Source: an uncultured Litoreibacter sp. (GTDB lineage Bacteria; Pseudomonadota; Alphaproteobacteria; Rhodobacterales; Rhodobacteraceae). From it: 64,000 nt of DNA. The translations under genes and the position numbers were made by a program. The stretch spans positions 1,301,326-1,365,325 of the forward strand of contig CANLOU010000001.1 of assembly GCA_947492995.1 (NCBI GenBank). Reading direction: 5' to 3'. The notes under the pieces are model-generated. The model ran no database searches and had not been told where the DNA came from. It worked only from the letters and a program-made list of their open reading frames with translations. Shown piece by piece: positions 46,878 through 54,612 of this stretch. Position 1 is the stretch's first letter; each line of letters opens with the position of its first letter.

Positions 46878-47114
46878 GAATAATGCCCCTCTAGAACTGC
46901 TCCCCCCGCAAGTCACGGGAGGAACGGGTTTGCGTATTTGCGCTCGGTGAAAGCAGGGCCTCAGGCCCGAAGCAGCAGCGGAAAGTCGACCCCATTCGCT
47001 TGCAGGTCGTACTTATCTTGCAGGTTCTCCGCATGAGTTCCTTCGACAAGATGCTTGGGGTTGATACACCGCCGGTTGCTGCATCGATGGCGGACAACTC
47101 GTCCTGCATGCGGC
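46802..47114 (+). repeat. Inverted repeat R1 (left arm of helicase-HNH segment)
   Basis: 313 bp whose reverse complement is found at 49093-49405 with 7 mismatches counted by eye, six of them within the attachment core. It contains the 3' part of an HNH gene. The pair encloses the helicase gene and the intact HNH gene. Confidence 0.9.
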
Positions 47115-47227
47115 ATGTTGACAACCAATAATAGACATGAAAAAAGCCGCGTCGTTCTTGCAGTCGACTTGCAGAATGCCGGTTCTCGGATCGGGGTACA
47201 AACCAAAGCCCATTTTCTTATCCCCAT
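46961..47227 (-). pseudogene. HNH endonuclease gene remnant (copy of the one at 48860)
   Basis: The last about 50 codons, AGRVVRHRCSNRRCINPKHL onward to NGVDFPLLLRA, are the same as in the intact HNH protein encoded at 48860-49246 apart from Glu/Lys. Upstream of 47114 the sequence diverges and only weak matches exist in shifting frames (a different N-terminus reading DPRTGILQVDCKNDAAFF), so no continuous gene remains. It is the recombined copy carried on repeat R1. Confidence 0.75.
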
Positions 47228-47303
47228 TTGGGCTTTGCTAGGAGACTAAGCAAAAAAAACCGAACTTTGCGCACCCTGTGTGTGCTGAGTTTTAACGTCT
47301 CAT

Positions 47304-48863
47304 GTGGATAAATATATGGTAACTACAGAAAAATATAACATGTTCGCCGACCGGGTCATTCCGGCCTTCATCAAAAACCTCGATACAAACAAGCAAAAAG
47401 CTTCAAAGCCCCTCGAAACGAAAACAAGACGTCAGACATCTGCACTTTCAACACCTTTAACACCTTTAACACCTGAAGATGTGAGTCCACAGGACTTACT
47501 CTGCAAAGCAGTGGCGAGTTGGTTCGTTCGAAAAGAAAACCGTTTCTATGACATTCAGCGTTGGAATGCGTCCATCAACGCCAACGATCTACAACGGACA
47601 TGTATCCATCGTTTCAGGAACCAGTTCCCGGACGTGACGATAACAAACGAGCTGCTCAGAGATGTCTTCTCGAAAGCAATCGAAGCAAAACACAACGACC
47701 CAACTCAGTCTATTCCTGTTTGGAATGGAGCTCGTCATTGTCAGCCAAGTCACCCAGACTCTGTAGTTTGGGCTGATGGAATGGTTTCATTGAATTCGTG
47801 GTCAGTGCCGCCATACCGAAAGAAGGAGGTGACTGAAGGCGACTTAGGACTCTTCGAGGCTCTGCTAAATAAAGCTATTCCGAGAGCCGAAGATCAGAAG
47901 ATGTTCACACATTGGCTTGCTTGGTGTTTGCAGAATGAGGATGACAAGCCAACGTGGGCTCCATTCTTATATTCTCGAACCAAAGGGACCGGGAAGAGCA
48001 CGCTTTGCCAACTGGTGTCACGCCTCTTTGGCACCAAGAACTCTATAACGCTCAATAGCGTGAGCAGCCTGACCGCGAAGTTCAACCTACCTATCCTCCT
48101 GAGCAAGCTGGTCATCTGTGAGGAACTTCAACTTCGCCCGGACTCTCCTCAGGGAAACCAGTTGAAGACATACATGACCGAGAAGGAAACTGCGGCAGAG
48201 GCAAAGGGACGTGACATCGAACGGGTCTCGCAGTGTTGTTGCTTCATTTTCACCTCTAACCATCTGCCTGTGTGGATCGAGTCAGATGAACGCCGCTACT
48301 ACGTGATCGATATGGAGCACTCGGGCCATGCTTCTGGCAAGGATGCAAAGGAGTTCGGCAGCTTCATCGGCGAAGTCGTTGCCTACATGGACGATGAAGA
48401 AAGCTTGGCAAGACTCTACCGTGCCCTGATGTCGCTAAAATTGCCTAATTCGTTCAACGCAAAGTCGTTGAATGTTGCTGAACTTGACTCCCCCATCATG
48501 AAGCAAATTCAGGGGACATCCCGACAGGTCATTCTGGAGCAACTTGAGGAATTGCTTGCGGAAAGAGGCGCATTCGCGATCTCGCAAGCCGACCTTGTTC
48601 AGTTGTGTATTGATCGCCTTAAGTGCAACCCAAACCAAATTCGACACCTGATGACTGAACTTCGTTGGAGCCGCTCGAACGTTAAGTGGGGTGGTGTTGA
48701 CTACGCTCGTTCTATTTGGGTTCACCCCGATTATCAGGTGTCTGGAGGACAGGTGAAAGGGCCAGGCGGCTACGAAGAGGCAGTCGTGACTGACCATGAG
48801 GATATTGAGTTCCAAGAGCGAGAACCGGCTTCGTTACCGGAGATCGGGAGGGTTTCGGAATGA
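47304..48863 (+). CDS. Phage-type SF3 helicase / primase-associated protein (DUF5906-like)
   Basis: 519 residues from GTG at 47304 (an ATG at 47316 is an alternative). Residues about 75-210 are an N-terminal region of unknown fold; then Walker A SRTKGTGKSTLCQLVSRLFG at about 228, motif B LLSKLVICEELQ near 268, and motif C FIFTSNHLPVWIESDERRYYV near 314, as in SF3 helicases of phages and plasmids. No primase catalytic domain is seen. It probably drives replication of the element. GC is visibly lower than in the flanking genes. Coupled to the HNH gene (ATGA). A truncated paralogue is at 57906. Confidence 0.85.
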   Translation: MDKYMVTTEKYNMFADRVIPAFIKNLDTNKQKASKPLETKTRRQTSALSTPLTPLTPEDVSPQDLLCKAVASWFVRKENRFYDIQRWNASINANDLQRTCIHRFRNQFPDVTITNELLRDVFSKAIEAKHNDPTQSIPVWNGARHCQPSHPDSVVWADGMVSLNSWSVPPYRKKEVTEGDLGLFEALLNKAIPRAEDQKMFTHWLAWCLQNEDDKPTWAPFLYSRTKGTGKSTLCQLVSRLFGTKNSITLNSVSSLTAKFNLPILLSKLVICEELQLRPDSPQGNQLKTYMTEKETAAEAKGRDIERVSQCCCFIFTSNHLPVWIESDERRYYVIDMEHSGHASGKDAKEFGSFIGEVVAYMDDEESLARLYRALMSLKLPNSFNAKSLNVAELDSPIMKQIQGTSRQVILEQLEELLAERGAFAISQADLVQLCIDRLKCNPNQIRHLMTELRWSRSNVKWGGVDYARSIWVHPDYQVSGGQVKGPGGYEEAVVTDHEDIEFQEREPASLPEIGRVSE

Positions 48864-49246
48864 GCAATGTCGAGTACTTCGAATACAGAACTGAGTCTCA
48901 AATCTTCTACGAGGACGTTCTAGAAAATCACTTCGAAGCGGCGCTCTCGATTGCGGAGGCACTGATAAGAAAGGCCAAACTTGATGAGAACGGCTGCTTG
49001 GTTACTAATACCTCAGGACCTCGAAAGGTTCGATTCCTTGGCTATCAGGATCGAAGCTATCGTTACTTGTACTATGTCTTGAACTTCAAAACGCCGCATG
49101 CAGGACGAGTTGTCCGCCATCGATGCAGCAACCGGCGGTGTATCAACCCCAAGCATCTTGTCGAAGGAACTCATGCGGAGAACCTGCAAGATGAGTACGA
49201 CCTGCAAGCGAATGGGGTCGACTTTCCGCTGCTGCTTCGGGCCTGA
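48860..49246 (+). CDS. HNH endonuclease, phage type
   Basis: 128 residues. The C-terminal part holds VVRHRCSNRRCINPKHLVEG THAEN, an HNH_3-like fold: His-x-Cys, then R-x-C-x-N-P-x-H-L, and a later Asn. Such nucleases are frequent next to replication or packaging genes of phages and act as nicking or homing enzymes. The start overlaps the helicase stop (ATGA). Its 3' end (from 49093) lies in an inverted repeat, so the other end of the segment carries a partial copy at 46961. Confidence 0.85.
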   Translation: MSNVEYFEYRTESQIFYEDVLENHFEAALSIAEALIRKAKLDENGCLVTNTSGPRKVRFLGYQDRSYRYLYYVLNFKTPHAGRVVRHRCSNRRCINPKHLVEGTHAENLQDEYDLQANGVDFPLLLRA

Positions 49247-49405
49247 GGCCCTGCTTTCACCGAGCGCAAATACGCAAACCCGTTCCTCCCGTGACTTGCG
49301 GGGGGAGCAGTTCTAGAGGGGCATTATTCGGGGCAAAACTGACGTCCCGCGTCGGGGGTCGGCTATTCGGTCAACGATGTCAGAGGATTGGCTGGGGTGG
49401 TAGGA
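49093..49405 (-). repeat. Inverted repeat R2a (partner of R1)
   Basis: Reverse complement of 46802-47114 (313 bp, 7 mismatches). It shares its last 76 bases with repeat R2b, so R2a and R2b together form a 571-bp hub. Confidence 0.9.
49330..49405 (-). repeat. Attachment core copy 2 (inverted)
   Basis: 76 bp in reverse orientation relative to the tRNA-Gln core and identical to the copy at 57349-57424. On the minus strand it is flanked by a gene-remnant end (as at 57.3 kb) on one side and by the HNH end (as at the tRNA) on the other, the order expected in the joined attP of a circular element. Confidence 0.85.
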
Positions 49406-49663
49406 GACCTTGCCCTAGGATGATTTCGTTGGGAAACCCCGTAGAGTACCGAGGACTGGGGCAGAAAGAGGGCCCGAGGGAGTGCTACGGGTGCCTCGAG
49501 GGACCGGTTGACGGTCTCCGAAGCTCGTTCAAGGCCGTAGACCTACTTCCCAGCCGCTAACACCGTACACACCTTCCCCGTCACTCCCCGGACCACTCGC
49601 GAACGTAGTCACCGGCCCTCTGAACCCACTGGAGCAGGCTCTCTCGGTCGGGGCGGATGGTCT
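49330..49663 (-). repeat. Inverted repeat R2b (partner of R3)
   Basis: 334 bp, reverse complement of 57091-57424, identical at every base I compared. Contains the attachment core plus the C-terminal 80 bases of the small gene remnant at 49581. The two copies enclose 7.4 kb of cargo. Confidence 0.95.
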
Positions 49664-49877
49664 CCGGTAGTTCGGCCAGGACTTGCTCAGAGACTTCGAG
49701 GGTGTCAGCCTTGACGCCATTGAGGTAGGTGTCGAGATCGCCGTCAGGGTTTTCATCCTGCCAAGTCTGATACTGGGACACCTCGAAGTATCCCGCCGCC
49801 GCGATACCGAGAACAGGAACTGCGGCAACCGTTCGCCGTAGTCGCGCTCTACTCTTCTCTTTCGCGATGGCCTTAGA
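49581..49877 (-). pseudogene. N-terminally truncated small membrane protein
   Basis: Open frame of about 98 codons with no usable ATG (GTG at 49781 would give 66 residues): a basic stretch, a hydrophobic segment TVAAVPVLGIAAAGYFEV, then an acidic region EVSEQVLAELPETIRPDRE and a C-terminus VQRAGDYVREWSGE. It resembles small membrane proteins common in Rhodobacteraceae but the start is missing, and it follows the stop of the next-upstream lipoprotein gene in the same frame. Its last 27 codons recur at 57091-57174. Probably the right-end gene of an ancestral element, cut by rearrangement near 49870. Confidence 0.6.
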
Positions 49878-50363
49878 CTATTGGATCCAAGGATTTCGGC
49901 TAGGTCGTGAATATAAGTCGAACAAAACCAACGAAATTGCCCAATTGGGATCATTCAAAACGTCATCACGGCAGAAGTTGTTGCTATTGGCGGCTAGAAG
50001 ATCACTGCCAGAGTTTGCAAGCGATAAAGTCGCCATCACTCTTAACCCTCGATCGCAAGAACGTGCTTTTGAAGCTTGTGTAGAAAGCTCAAGCGTCAGG
50101 TCGGCATCTCGTGAGCTCGATAGTTGGCTGCCCAAAGCGTAGATGTATTGATTAGCGTATTTGGCATACCTGCTTGGACCCCGATAGTTAATCTGCCAAG
50201 GTGGTGGCCCAAACACAGGAGAAATTTGGGCTATCAGGTTTGCGGCTTTCTGATCCTTACTAGGTGGAACGTAATCCGAAGAACTAGAGTTTACAACGCA
50301 TGATTGCAAGACAATCAGGCTGATTACCGAAAGGACAATTGCAATGGAGAGACGTGTTTTCAT
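49878..50363 (-). CDS. Lipoprotein, unknown function
   Basis: 161 residues; signal peptide with lipobox LIVLQSC (Cys22). The mature part has SPVFGPPPWQINYRGPSRYA and two further Cys. Not recognised. Its start overlaps the divergent gene at 50344 by 20 bp, which is unusual. AT-rich, acquired DNA inside the island. Confidence 0.6.
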   Translation of the reverse strand: MKTRLSIAIVLSVISLIVLQSCVVNSSSSDYVPPSKDQKAANLIAQISPVFGPPPWQINYRGPSRYAKYANQYIYALGSQLSSSRDADLTLELSTQASKARSCDRGLRVMATLSLANSGSDLLAANSNNFCRDDVLNDPNWAISLVLFDLYSRPSRNPWIQ

Positions 50364-51075
50364 GATCGGAGGGCTCGCAACTTCAGCTTATACTCTTACA
50401 GGTTGTGTCCCTCTCCTGTCTATTGTCTTTCGAGGTGGTCTTGCTAGGTTCGCCGCGAGATCATTTACAAGTCGTGGAGTTGGTCTCTTAGGGATAGCCG
50501 CGCGGGGTGTTGGCTCTTCCGTTCACATTTCTAGGCTTGCTAGCTTTAGCACCGGAAGAACTACTATCTTGAATTCGAGCGGTAGGACACTCGGCGTCGT
50601 AAGAACAAGTGGAAGCCAAGTCTTTTTAGAGAACGGAAAAGCCCAACTTACATACTCAGTCGTCAGACCGAATGGTCGGAGTATTCACTATTTGCCCAAC
50701 AACAGACAACTTGGGTCGTCATACTCAAGGGGTAACAACCGTGTGGACCATTACGATGCTAATGGACGACTGACTTCCTACGATAAGATTAGTCGTGATC
50801 GCGGAGCAGTAGTGCACTATACTTCGAACCGTCAGAAAATTGGGGTGACCCGGGTCGATCAGCAAAGCGGTCGTATCCAGTTAAGGCCCAACTCTGAACT
50901 CGAACAGTTCTTAGAAGAAGTCACTGCGATCGATGATGGTGTTTGTTCATCTGCAAAAGACGAACTGAATACTTGGAGGAGAGCTGACGCGCAGTGTTCA
51001 ACAAGTAATGCAGGATGCGAAACAGTACGCGCCAAACTACTGGCCTACAGAAATGCGCTCAAAAATTGCGGTTAG
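50344..51075 (+). CDS. Lipoprotein-like protein, unknown function
   Basis: 243 residues. N-terminus MERRVFMIGGLATSAYTLTGC is a Tat/lipoprotein-like signal (Cys21). The middle is basic and Gly/Ser-rich, with RPNGRSIHYLPN and DHYDANGRLTSYDKISRDRG, weakly like YD-type or MORN-like beta repeats. The tail has four Cys (GVCSSAKDELNTWRRADAQC and SNAGCETV). AAGGA precedes the ATG. It overlaps genes at both ends (20 bp divergent, 17 bp convergent). Confidence 0.6.
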   Translation: MERRVFMIGGLATSAYTLTGCVPLLSIVFRGGLARFAARSFTSRGVGLLGIAARGVGSSVHISRLASFSTGRTTILNSSGRTLGVVRTSGSQVFLENGKAQLTYSVVRPNGRSIHYLPNNRQLGSSYSRGNNRVDHYDANGRLTSYDKISRDRGAVVHYTSNRQKIGVTRVDQQSGRIQLRPNSELEQFLEEVTAIDDGVCSSAKDELNTWRRADAQCSTSNAGCETVRAKLLAYRNALKNCG

Positions 51076-51538
51076 GGCGCATTGTAGAAAGAGCTCCCAT
51101 AACGTTCCCCGGACGGATGCCTTTGCACGGGGTGTAGTACCATCCGCCATACATAACAACGTTCTCCGACCCATCTGAAATACGTGAATCGATTAAATCA
51201 ATTCTCATGCTCTCTGTAGCTTTGCATCGCGGGTCACGATAGGAGGTATACTCCCTGCGTCCCAGCCTTGGCCAAATTCTCATGACAAACTCAGCCTCAT
51301 GTTTCCTTGATACAAGTGTACCATTCAAACCCTGGACGAACTGAAATATTATCGGCTTGTGATCACTGGGCCCATCAAAATAAAAAACCATCGGTCGCTT
51401 ACCCTGGTAAATAGAAAACAAGTAATTTCTGGTGTCTGCAGCCACCTCAGCCCCTGATCGAGGTTCCGAGCAACTCGCCAGAAAAGGGATCACAATCCCT
51501 AGCATTAAACCAGCCATGTGTCGGCGGAGAAACATCAC
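51059..51538 (-). CDS. Lipoprotein, unknown function
   Basis: 159 residues; lipobox PFLASC (Cys23). The mature part has VFYFDGPSDHKPIIFQFVQG and VVMYGGWYYTPCKGIRP. No family recognised. Its 3' end overlaps the preceding gene by 17 bp. Together with its two neighbours it forms a compact group of exported small proteins between the island repeats. Confidence 0.6.
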   Translation of the reverse strand: MMFLRRHMAGLMLGIVIPFLASCSEPRSGAEVAADTRNYLFSIYQGKRPMVFYFDGPSDHKPIIFQFVQGLNGTLVSRKHEAEFVMRIWPRLGRREYTSYRDPRCKATESMRIDLIDSRISDGSENVVMYGGWYYTPCKGIRPGNVMGALSTMRPNRNF

Positions 51539-51921
51539 ACTATCACCTTCATAATTGTCAATCTTGGGTAATGCTCTGGTAATTAACTTGTCTGATCAAG
51601 AAGAAACAAGAAAAAGCCGTATAATACAGGCCGCAATGGAACCATGACTTGGTTGGCCAATCGTTGGGCACGTCGATATCCTATAAAGACATGTTCGAAA
51701 GCCTGCGAGCCAAACAAGGACACTTCGCTATGACATGCAGAGTTCTCGATCAATTGAAATTTAAACTATTCAGACCCTCAACAGGTGCAACAACAAAGCA
51801 AACCCACGTCGACCTACCGCGTGCAGCAAATGACCAGAGGCGGAGACTCAAAGGAAAGGTAGGATCGGATAGTTATCGAGGGAAACGCTTATGGCCCGCT
51901 CGTGTTATGCTATGATGCGAA
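51539..51921. other. Intergenic region, no supported gene
   Basis: 383 bp, AT-rich. An 88-codon open frame (51649-51915) is present on the plus strand but has no ribosome-binding site, unlike amino acid composition and no known similarity, so I do not call it. The segment probably holds the promoters for the lipoprotein gene at 51538 (TTGACA on the minus strand about 51559-51564) and for the UDG-like gene. Confidence 0.4.
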
Positions 51922-52569
51922 ATGAACGAAAAACGAATTAAAGGCTTTTTACTTAAAACTAAGATTGAGGCGGCCTACGATGCATCCGGCAACACCATGG
52001 GTTGGCGGTTCCTCTACAGCCCTGCACGGGTACTGAGTGGAGCGCGGGTAGCTTTCATCGGGCTAAATCCGGGCGGAGATGCACCTGACAGGGCGCACCC
52101 TCAGTTCGCCATGCCTACCGGATCAGCCTATCAGCATGAAAGTTGGGCAGGAAGACCACCGGGAACAAGTCCGCTTCAGCAGCAAGTACTAGCACTCTTT
52201 GATCGCTTGAACGTTGCTCCGGAAAACGTATTGACCGGAAACCTAGTCCCATTTCGTTCACCCGATTGGTCCAGCATTCATGATCCTGCTGGATCGTTAC
52301 GGTTTGGTAAGGAGCTATGGGGTCCTGTCCTGACCCGAGCGGGCCCATCTGTAGTGATTTCGATGGGAACAGTCGTAACACAAGTCATTGCCGAGAGCTT
52401 GGGAGTTAAAGATCTTCAGCGACATCCTGTTGGTTGGGGTGCTGTGTCCGCGCGACGCGGTGACTTTGGTCGAGGAACACTTATCGGCCTCCCACACCTC
52501 TCACGGTTCGGAGTGATGACCCGTGAGGCAAGCGCTTCACATCTGGATCGACTTTTCCAGGGTATCTAG
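51922..52569 (+). CDS. Uracil-DNA-glycosylase-superfamily-like protein
   Basis: 215 residues. VAFIGLNPGGDAPDR near 44 matches the active-site motif 1 region (G-x-N-P-G) of Mug/UDG-like folds, NLVPFRSPDW follows, and LIGLPHLSRFGVMTRE near 188 matches the C-terminal H-P/H-L-S motif. The full family cannot be settled by eye. Such glycosylases may remove uracil or modified bases; in a mobile island a phage-targeting or DNA-modification role is possible. Different from the chromosomal one at 39826. Confidence 0.6.
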   Translation: MNEKRIKGFLLKTKIEAAYDASGNTMGWRFLYSPARVLSGARVAFIGLNPGGDAPDRAHPQFAMPTGSAYQHESWAGRPPGTSPLQQQVLALFDRLNVAPENVLTGNLVPFRSPDWSSIHDPAGSLRFGKELWGPVLTRAGPSVVISMGTVVTQVIAESLGVKDLQRHPVGWGAVSARRGDFGRGTLIGLPHLSRFGVMTREASASHLDRLFQGI

Positions 52570-52649
52570 CTTGACCAAGGCAAGAACCCTTCGAAAAAAA
52601 GCAAAGTGGGCACCCCCGGCAGCTCCCATGGGAACGGCCGAGGACTATC

Positions 52650-52826
52650 TTAAGTTGGTGGCTTCTTACTCACCACGTAGTCCGCCAACCACTGCCAGTA
52701 GTGAGACGCATCTCTGAACCCCTGTGCCCTTGCCGCCAGGTCTTCCGCTCTCGACCTCCGCAAACCGCCCTCGAACTCAGCGATAGCGGCACGCTCCTCG
52801 AACGCGTCGATATCCGGGATCAGCAC
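52650..52826 (-). CDS. Small protein downstream of integrase
   Basis: 58 residues from GTG at 52826, beginning LIPDIDAFEERAAIAEFEGG and including RAEDLAARAQGFRDASHYW. The start overlaps the integrase stop by 7 bp, so translation is coupled. Proteins of this type follow integrase genes in Rhodobacteraceae elements; function unknown, perhaps a recombination directionality or regulatory factor. Too short to appear in usual gene lists. Confidence 0.7.
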   Translation of the reverse strand: MLIPDIDAFEERAAIAEFEGGLRRSRAEDLAARAQGFRDASHYWQWLADYVVSKKPPT

Positions 52827-54091
52827 GGCAGCCGTATCTGATCGATGATACCTCGTTTCTGCTCGTCCGATATTCCGGCTGAGTAGATCGAGTAGGTCAA
52901 TTGGTTCTCGGATCGCGCTGATTGGTGACCCACGAGCGACGCAGTGAAGTGCTCCGGAACACCTGTGCGCTCACACTGAGTGATGAACCACTTGCGGGTG
53001 CTGTGGAACACCAACCCCTCCCGCTCTAACCCCAGTTTCTTTCTGAGAACTGCGAACCGCTTGGTCACGAGGTTCACGTTGAGAGATGGGAAGAGAGGCC
53101 CTGCCGCTGGCAGCCGTGTGAAGATGGCTTCCAACTCTGAATGCAGGGGGACCAGTCTCTCGCTTCCTTCGGTCTTCAGCTCCCGCAGTCGGTTTGGTCG
53201 GACGTGGGCGAAAGTGCCGAGGTTACCCTTGGATACGAGGTCTTCCCGCAGCATCCCAGCGGCCTCACCGGAACGCATACCTGTCAATAGGCAGACCTTA
53301 AGCAGGTCGTAGATCGGGGTGTTCACGTCTCGGAGGAGCCGACGAACCTCCTCATCGGTGGGAACTGCATAGGGGGCCGGTCTTACCTTCTGCTCGAACC
53401 GGATGGTCTTGAAGGGGTTTTGTTGAAGGTGCCCCTCGTAGACCGTCCAGTCGATGAAGTGGTTTACCTGTGACCAGATGCGTCTCTGCGTTCTCGGTGT
53501 TATCCAGTCCTTCCGATCCTCCGAGAAGGTCAGCAAGTCGTCGAGGCTGCGCCCGTAGGTTCCGCCCGACTTCCCGATGAGGCGCGACAACCGAGGGATC
53601 AGAGAGAGGAAGTTTTTGCCCTGCTCACGGGTCAGGCGGTCTATGGGAAGGTCCGGGTCCTTGCTGCTGAACAGCCCAACTGAGTAGCGAACGCTCTTGT
53701 AGCCACCGGGACGTAACTGCTCTCCTCGTCGCCTGAGGTAGAGTTTGCTGAGCTCCGAGACGGTTGGTGCCGCCTTCTTCGCCTTCCTTGCAAATATTAC
53801 GCCCTCAGAGGTCTCCAGAGCGTCACGTAGCTGAGCAATTGCATCCCTCGACGAGCTCCCCCAAGGTTGATTGAGCAGTTCTGCCTCAAGACCACTCCGA
53901 GCCCGTTCTACGTTGCGCTCGAAGACTGCGTTTACTTCGGAGGCGCGGGTGCGTGCAGTCTTTGCGTCACTGGTCTTAAGGGATTGTTTGTAAGCCGTGA
54001 CCCCGAGAACGAGGGCGACATCAGTGGGATAGTTACGGCGGTACAGCCAAGTGTTGCCCTTTAGGTAGGCATAGCGAATACGATTAGACAT
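52820..54091 (-). CDS. int: Tyrosine recombinase / phage-type integrase
   Basis: 423 residues. N-terminal arm-binding-like part (LKGNTWLYRRNYPTDVALVL), core-binding domain about 110-220, and catalytic domain with CLLTGMRSGEAAGM (Arg), HSTRKWFITQ (His-x-x-Arg), VGHQSARSENQLTYSIY (His and Tyr). It should integrate and excise the element at tRNA-Gln; the 76-bp cores are its likely sites. Strong GGAAGGATAA site before the ATG. Carried inside the predicted invertible segment. Confidence 0.93.
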   Translation of the reverse strand: MSNRIRYAYLKGNTWLYRRNYPTDVALVLGVTAYKQSLKTSDAKTARTRASEVNAVFERNVERARSGLEAELLNQPWGSSSRDAIAQLRDALETSEGVIFARKAKKAAPTVSELSKLYLRRRGEQLRPGGYKSVRYSVGLFSSKDPDLPIDRLTREQGKNFLSLIPRLSRLIGKSGGTYGRSLDDLLTFSEDRKDWITPRTQRRIWSQVNHFIDWTVYEGHLQQNPFKTIRFEQKVRPAPYAVPTDEEVRRLLRDVNTPIYDLLKVCLLTGMRSGEAAGMLREDLVSKGNLGTFAHVRPNRLRELKTEGSERLVPLHSELEAIFTRLPAAGPLFPSLNVNLVTKRFAVLRKKLGLEREGLVFHSTRKWFITQCERTGVPEHFTASLVGHQSARSENQLTYSIYSAGISDEQKRGIIDQIRLPC

Positions 54092-54146
54092 GAGTTATCC
54101 TTCCGGAGCCGAGCTCCAGTTTGAGTTATGAAGATTTAGGGTGGGG

Positions 54147-54320
54147 TTAGAGCGACCGGATCAGTTCGATCGGGGGTTCGCCGTAGGAGCCCTCGAGCGG
54201 GCCAGATAGTGCAATCCCGGTCACACAGTCTTCTTCGACCGAGTGCACAAGGAAGAGGTGTTCGGGAACGTCGTCAAAGGCGGACACCAGTACGGTGTCG
54301 CCTTCTCTTACGTCCGTCAT
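54147..54320 (-). CDS. Small acidic protein upstream of integrase
   Basis: 57 residues from the ATG at 54320: MTDVREGDTVLVSAFDDVPE and on to EPPIELIRSL. The start overlaps the stop of the 27-residue gene (ATGA). Its form (short beta-rich, GDTV-L) is like a small SH3-type protein. Function unknown. Confidence 0.6.
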   Translation of the reverse strand: MTDVREGDTVLVSAFDDVPEHLFLVHSVEEDCVTGIALSGPLEGSYGEPPIELIRSL

Positions 54321-54400
54321 CTCAACCAACTCAGGAAGAAGATGATGAGTATGTAGATGAAGAATTGGTCACCAAAGCTGTGTGGTGTTTTGCGAGGCAT
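54317..54400 (-). CDS. Tiny single-span membrane peptide
   Basis: 27 residues, MPRKTPHSFGDQFFIYILII followed by FFLSWLR. A strong AAGGAG lies seven bases before the ATG and the stop overlaps the next ATG, so coding is credible in spite of length. One hydrophobic helix. It leads the minus-strand unit (this gene, 54147, int, 52650). Possibly a phage-type inhibitor or toxin-like peptide; unproven. Confidence 0.6.
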   Translation of the reverse strand: MPRKTPHSFGDQFFIYILIIFFLSWLR

Positions 54401-54612
54401 GAGTTACTCCTTGTTGCTTCTATTTTAGATGCATGGAGTTCCTCGGTTTTTTTGGGGGTAGCTGGGGTTAACGATGAGGTCAGCCATGTGCAGAAAGCGG
54501 ACTTTGCAAAGTCATGCACATAACTCAAAGCCCACCTTTGCATAAGTCGTATCAAATGATTGCCAAAATCCGCTAGGAGACGACGTTTCGTCAAGGTCAG
54601 TAGGGGCAAAAA

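Noticed and set aside
47440..47475. Three direct repeats of ACACCTTTAA-like sequence considered as replication iterons
   Set aside because: They code for a TPLTPLTP stretch in the helicase linker, only three copies, and no DnaA-like or AT-rich origin features are next to them.
51649..51915. 88-codon plus-strand frame in the island
   Set aside because: No ribosome-binding site, atypical composition and no recognisable motif; kept as intergenic.
54331..54609. 92-codon minus-strand frame before the integrase unit
   Set aside because: A better-supported 27-codon gene with strong ribosome-binding site lies in another frame; the longer one ends in a Ser/Thr run from low-complexity sequence.
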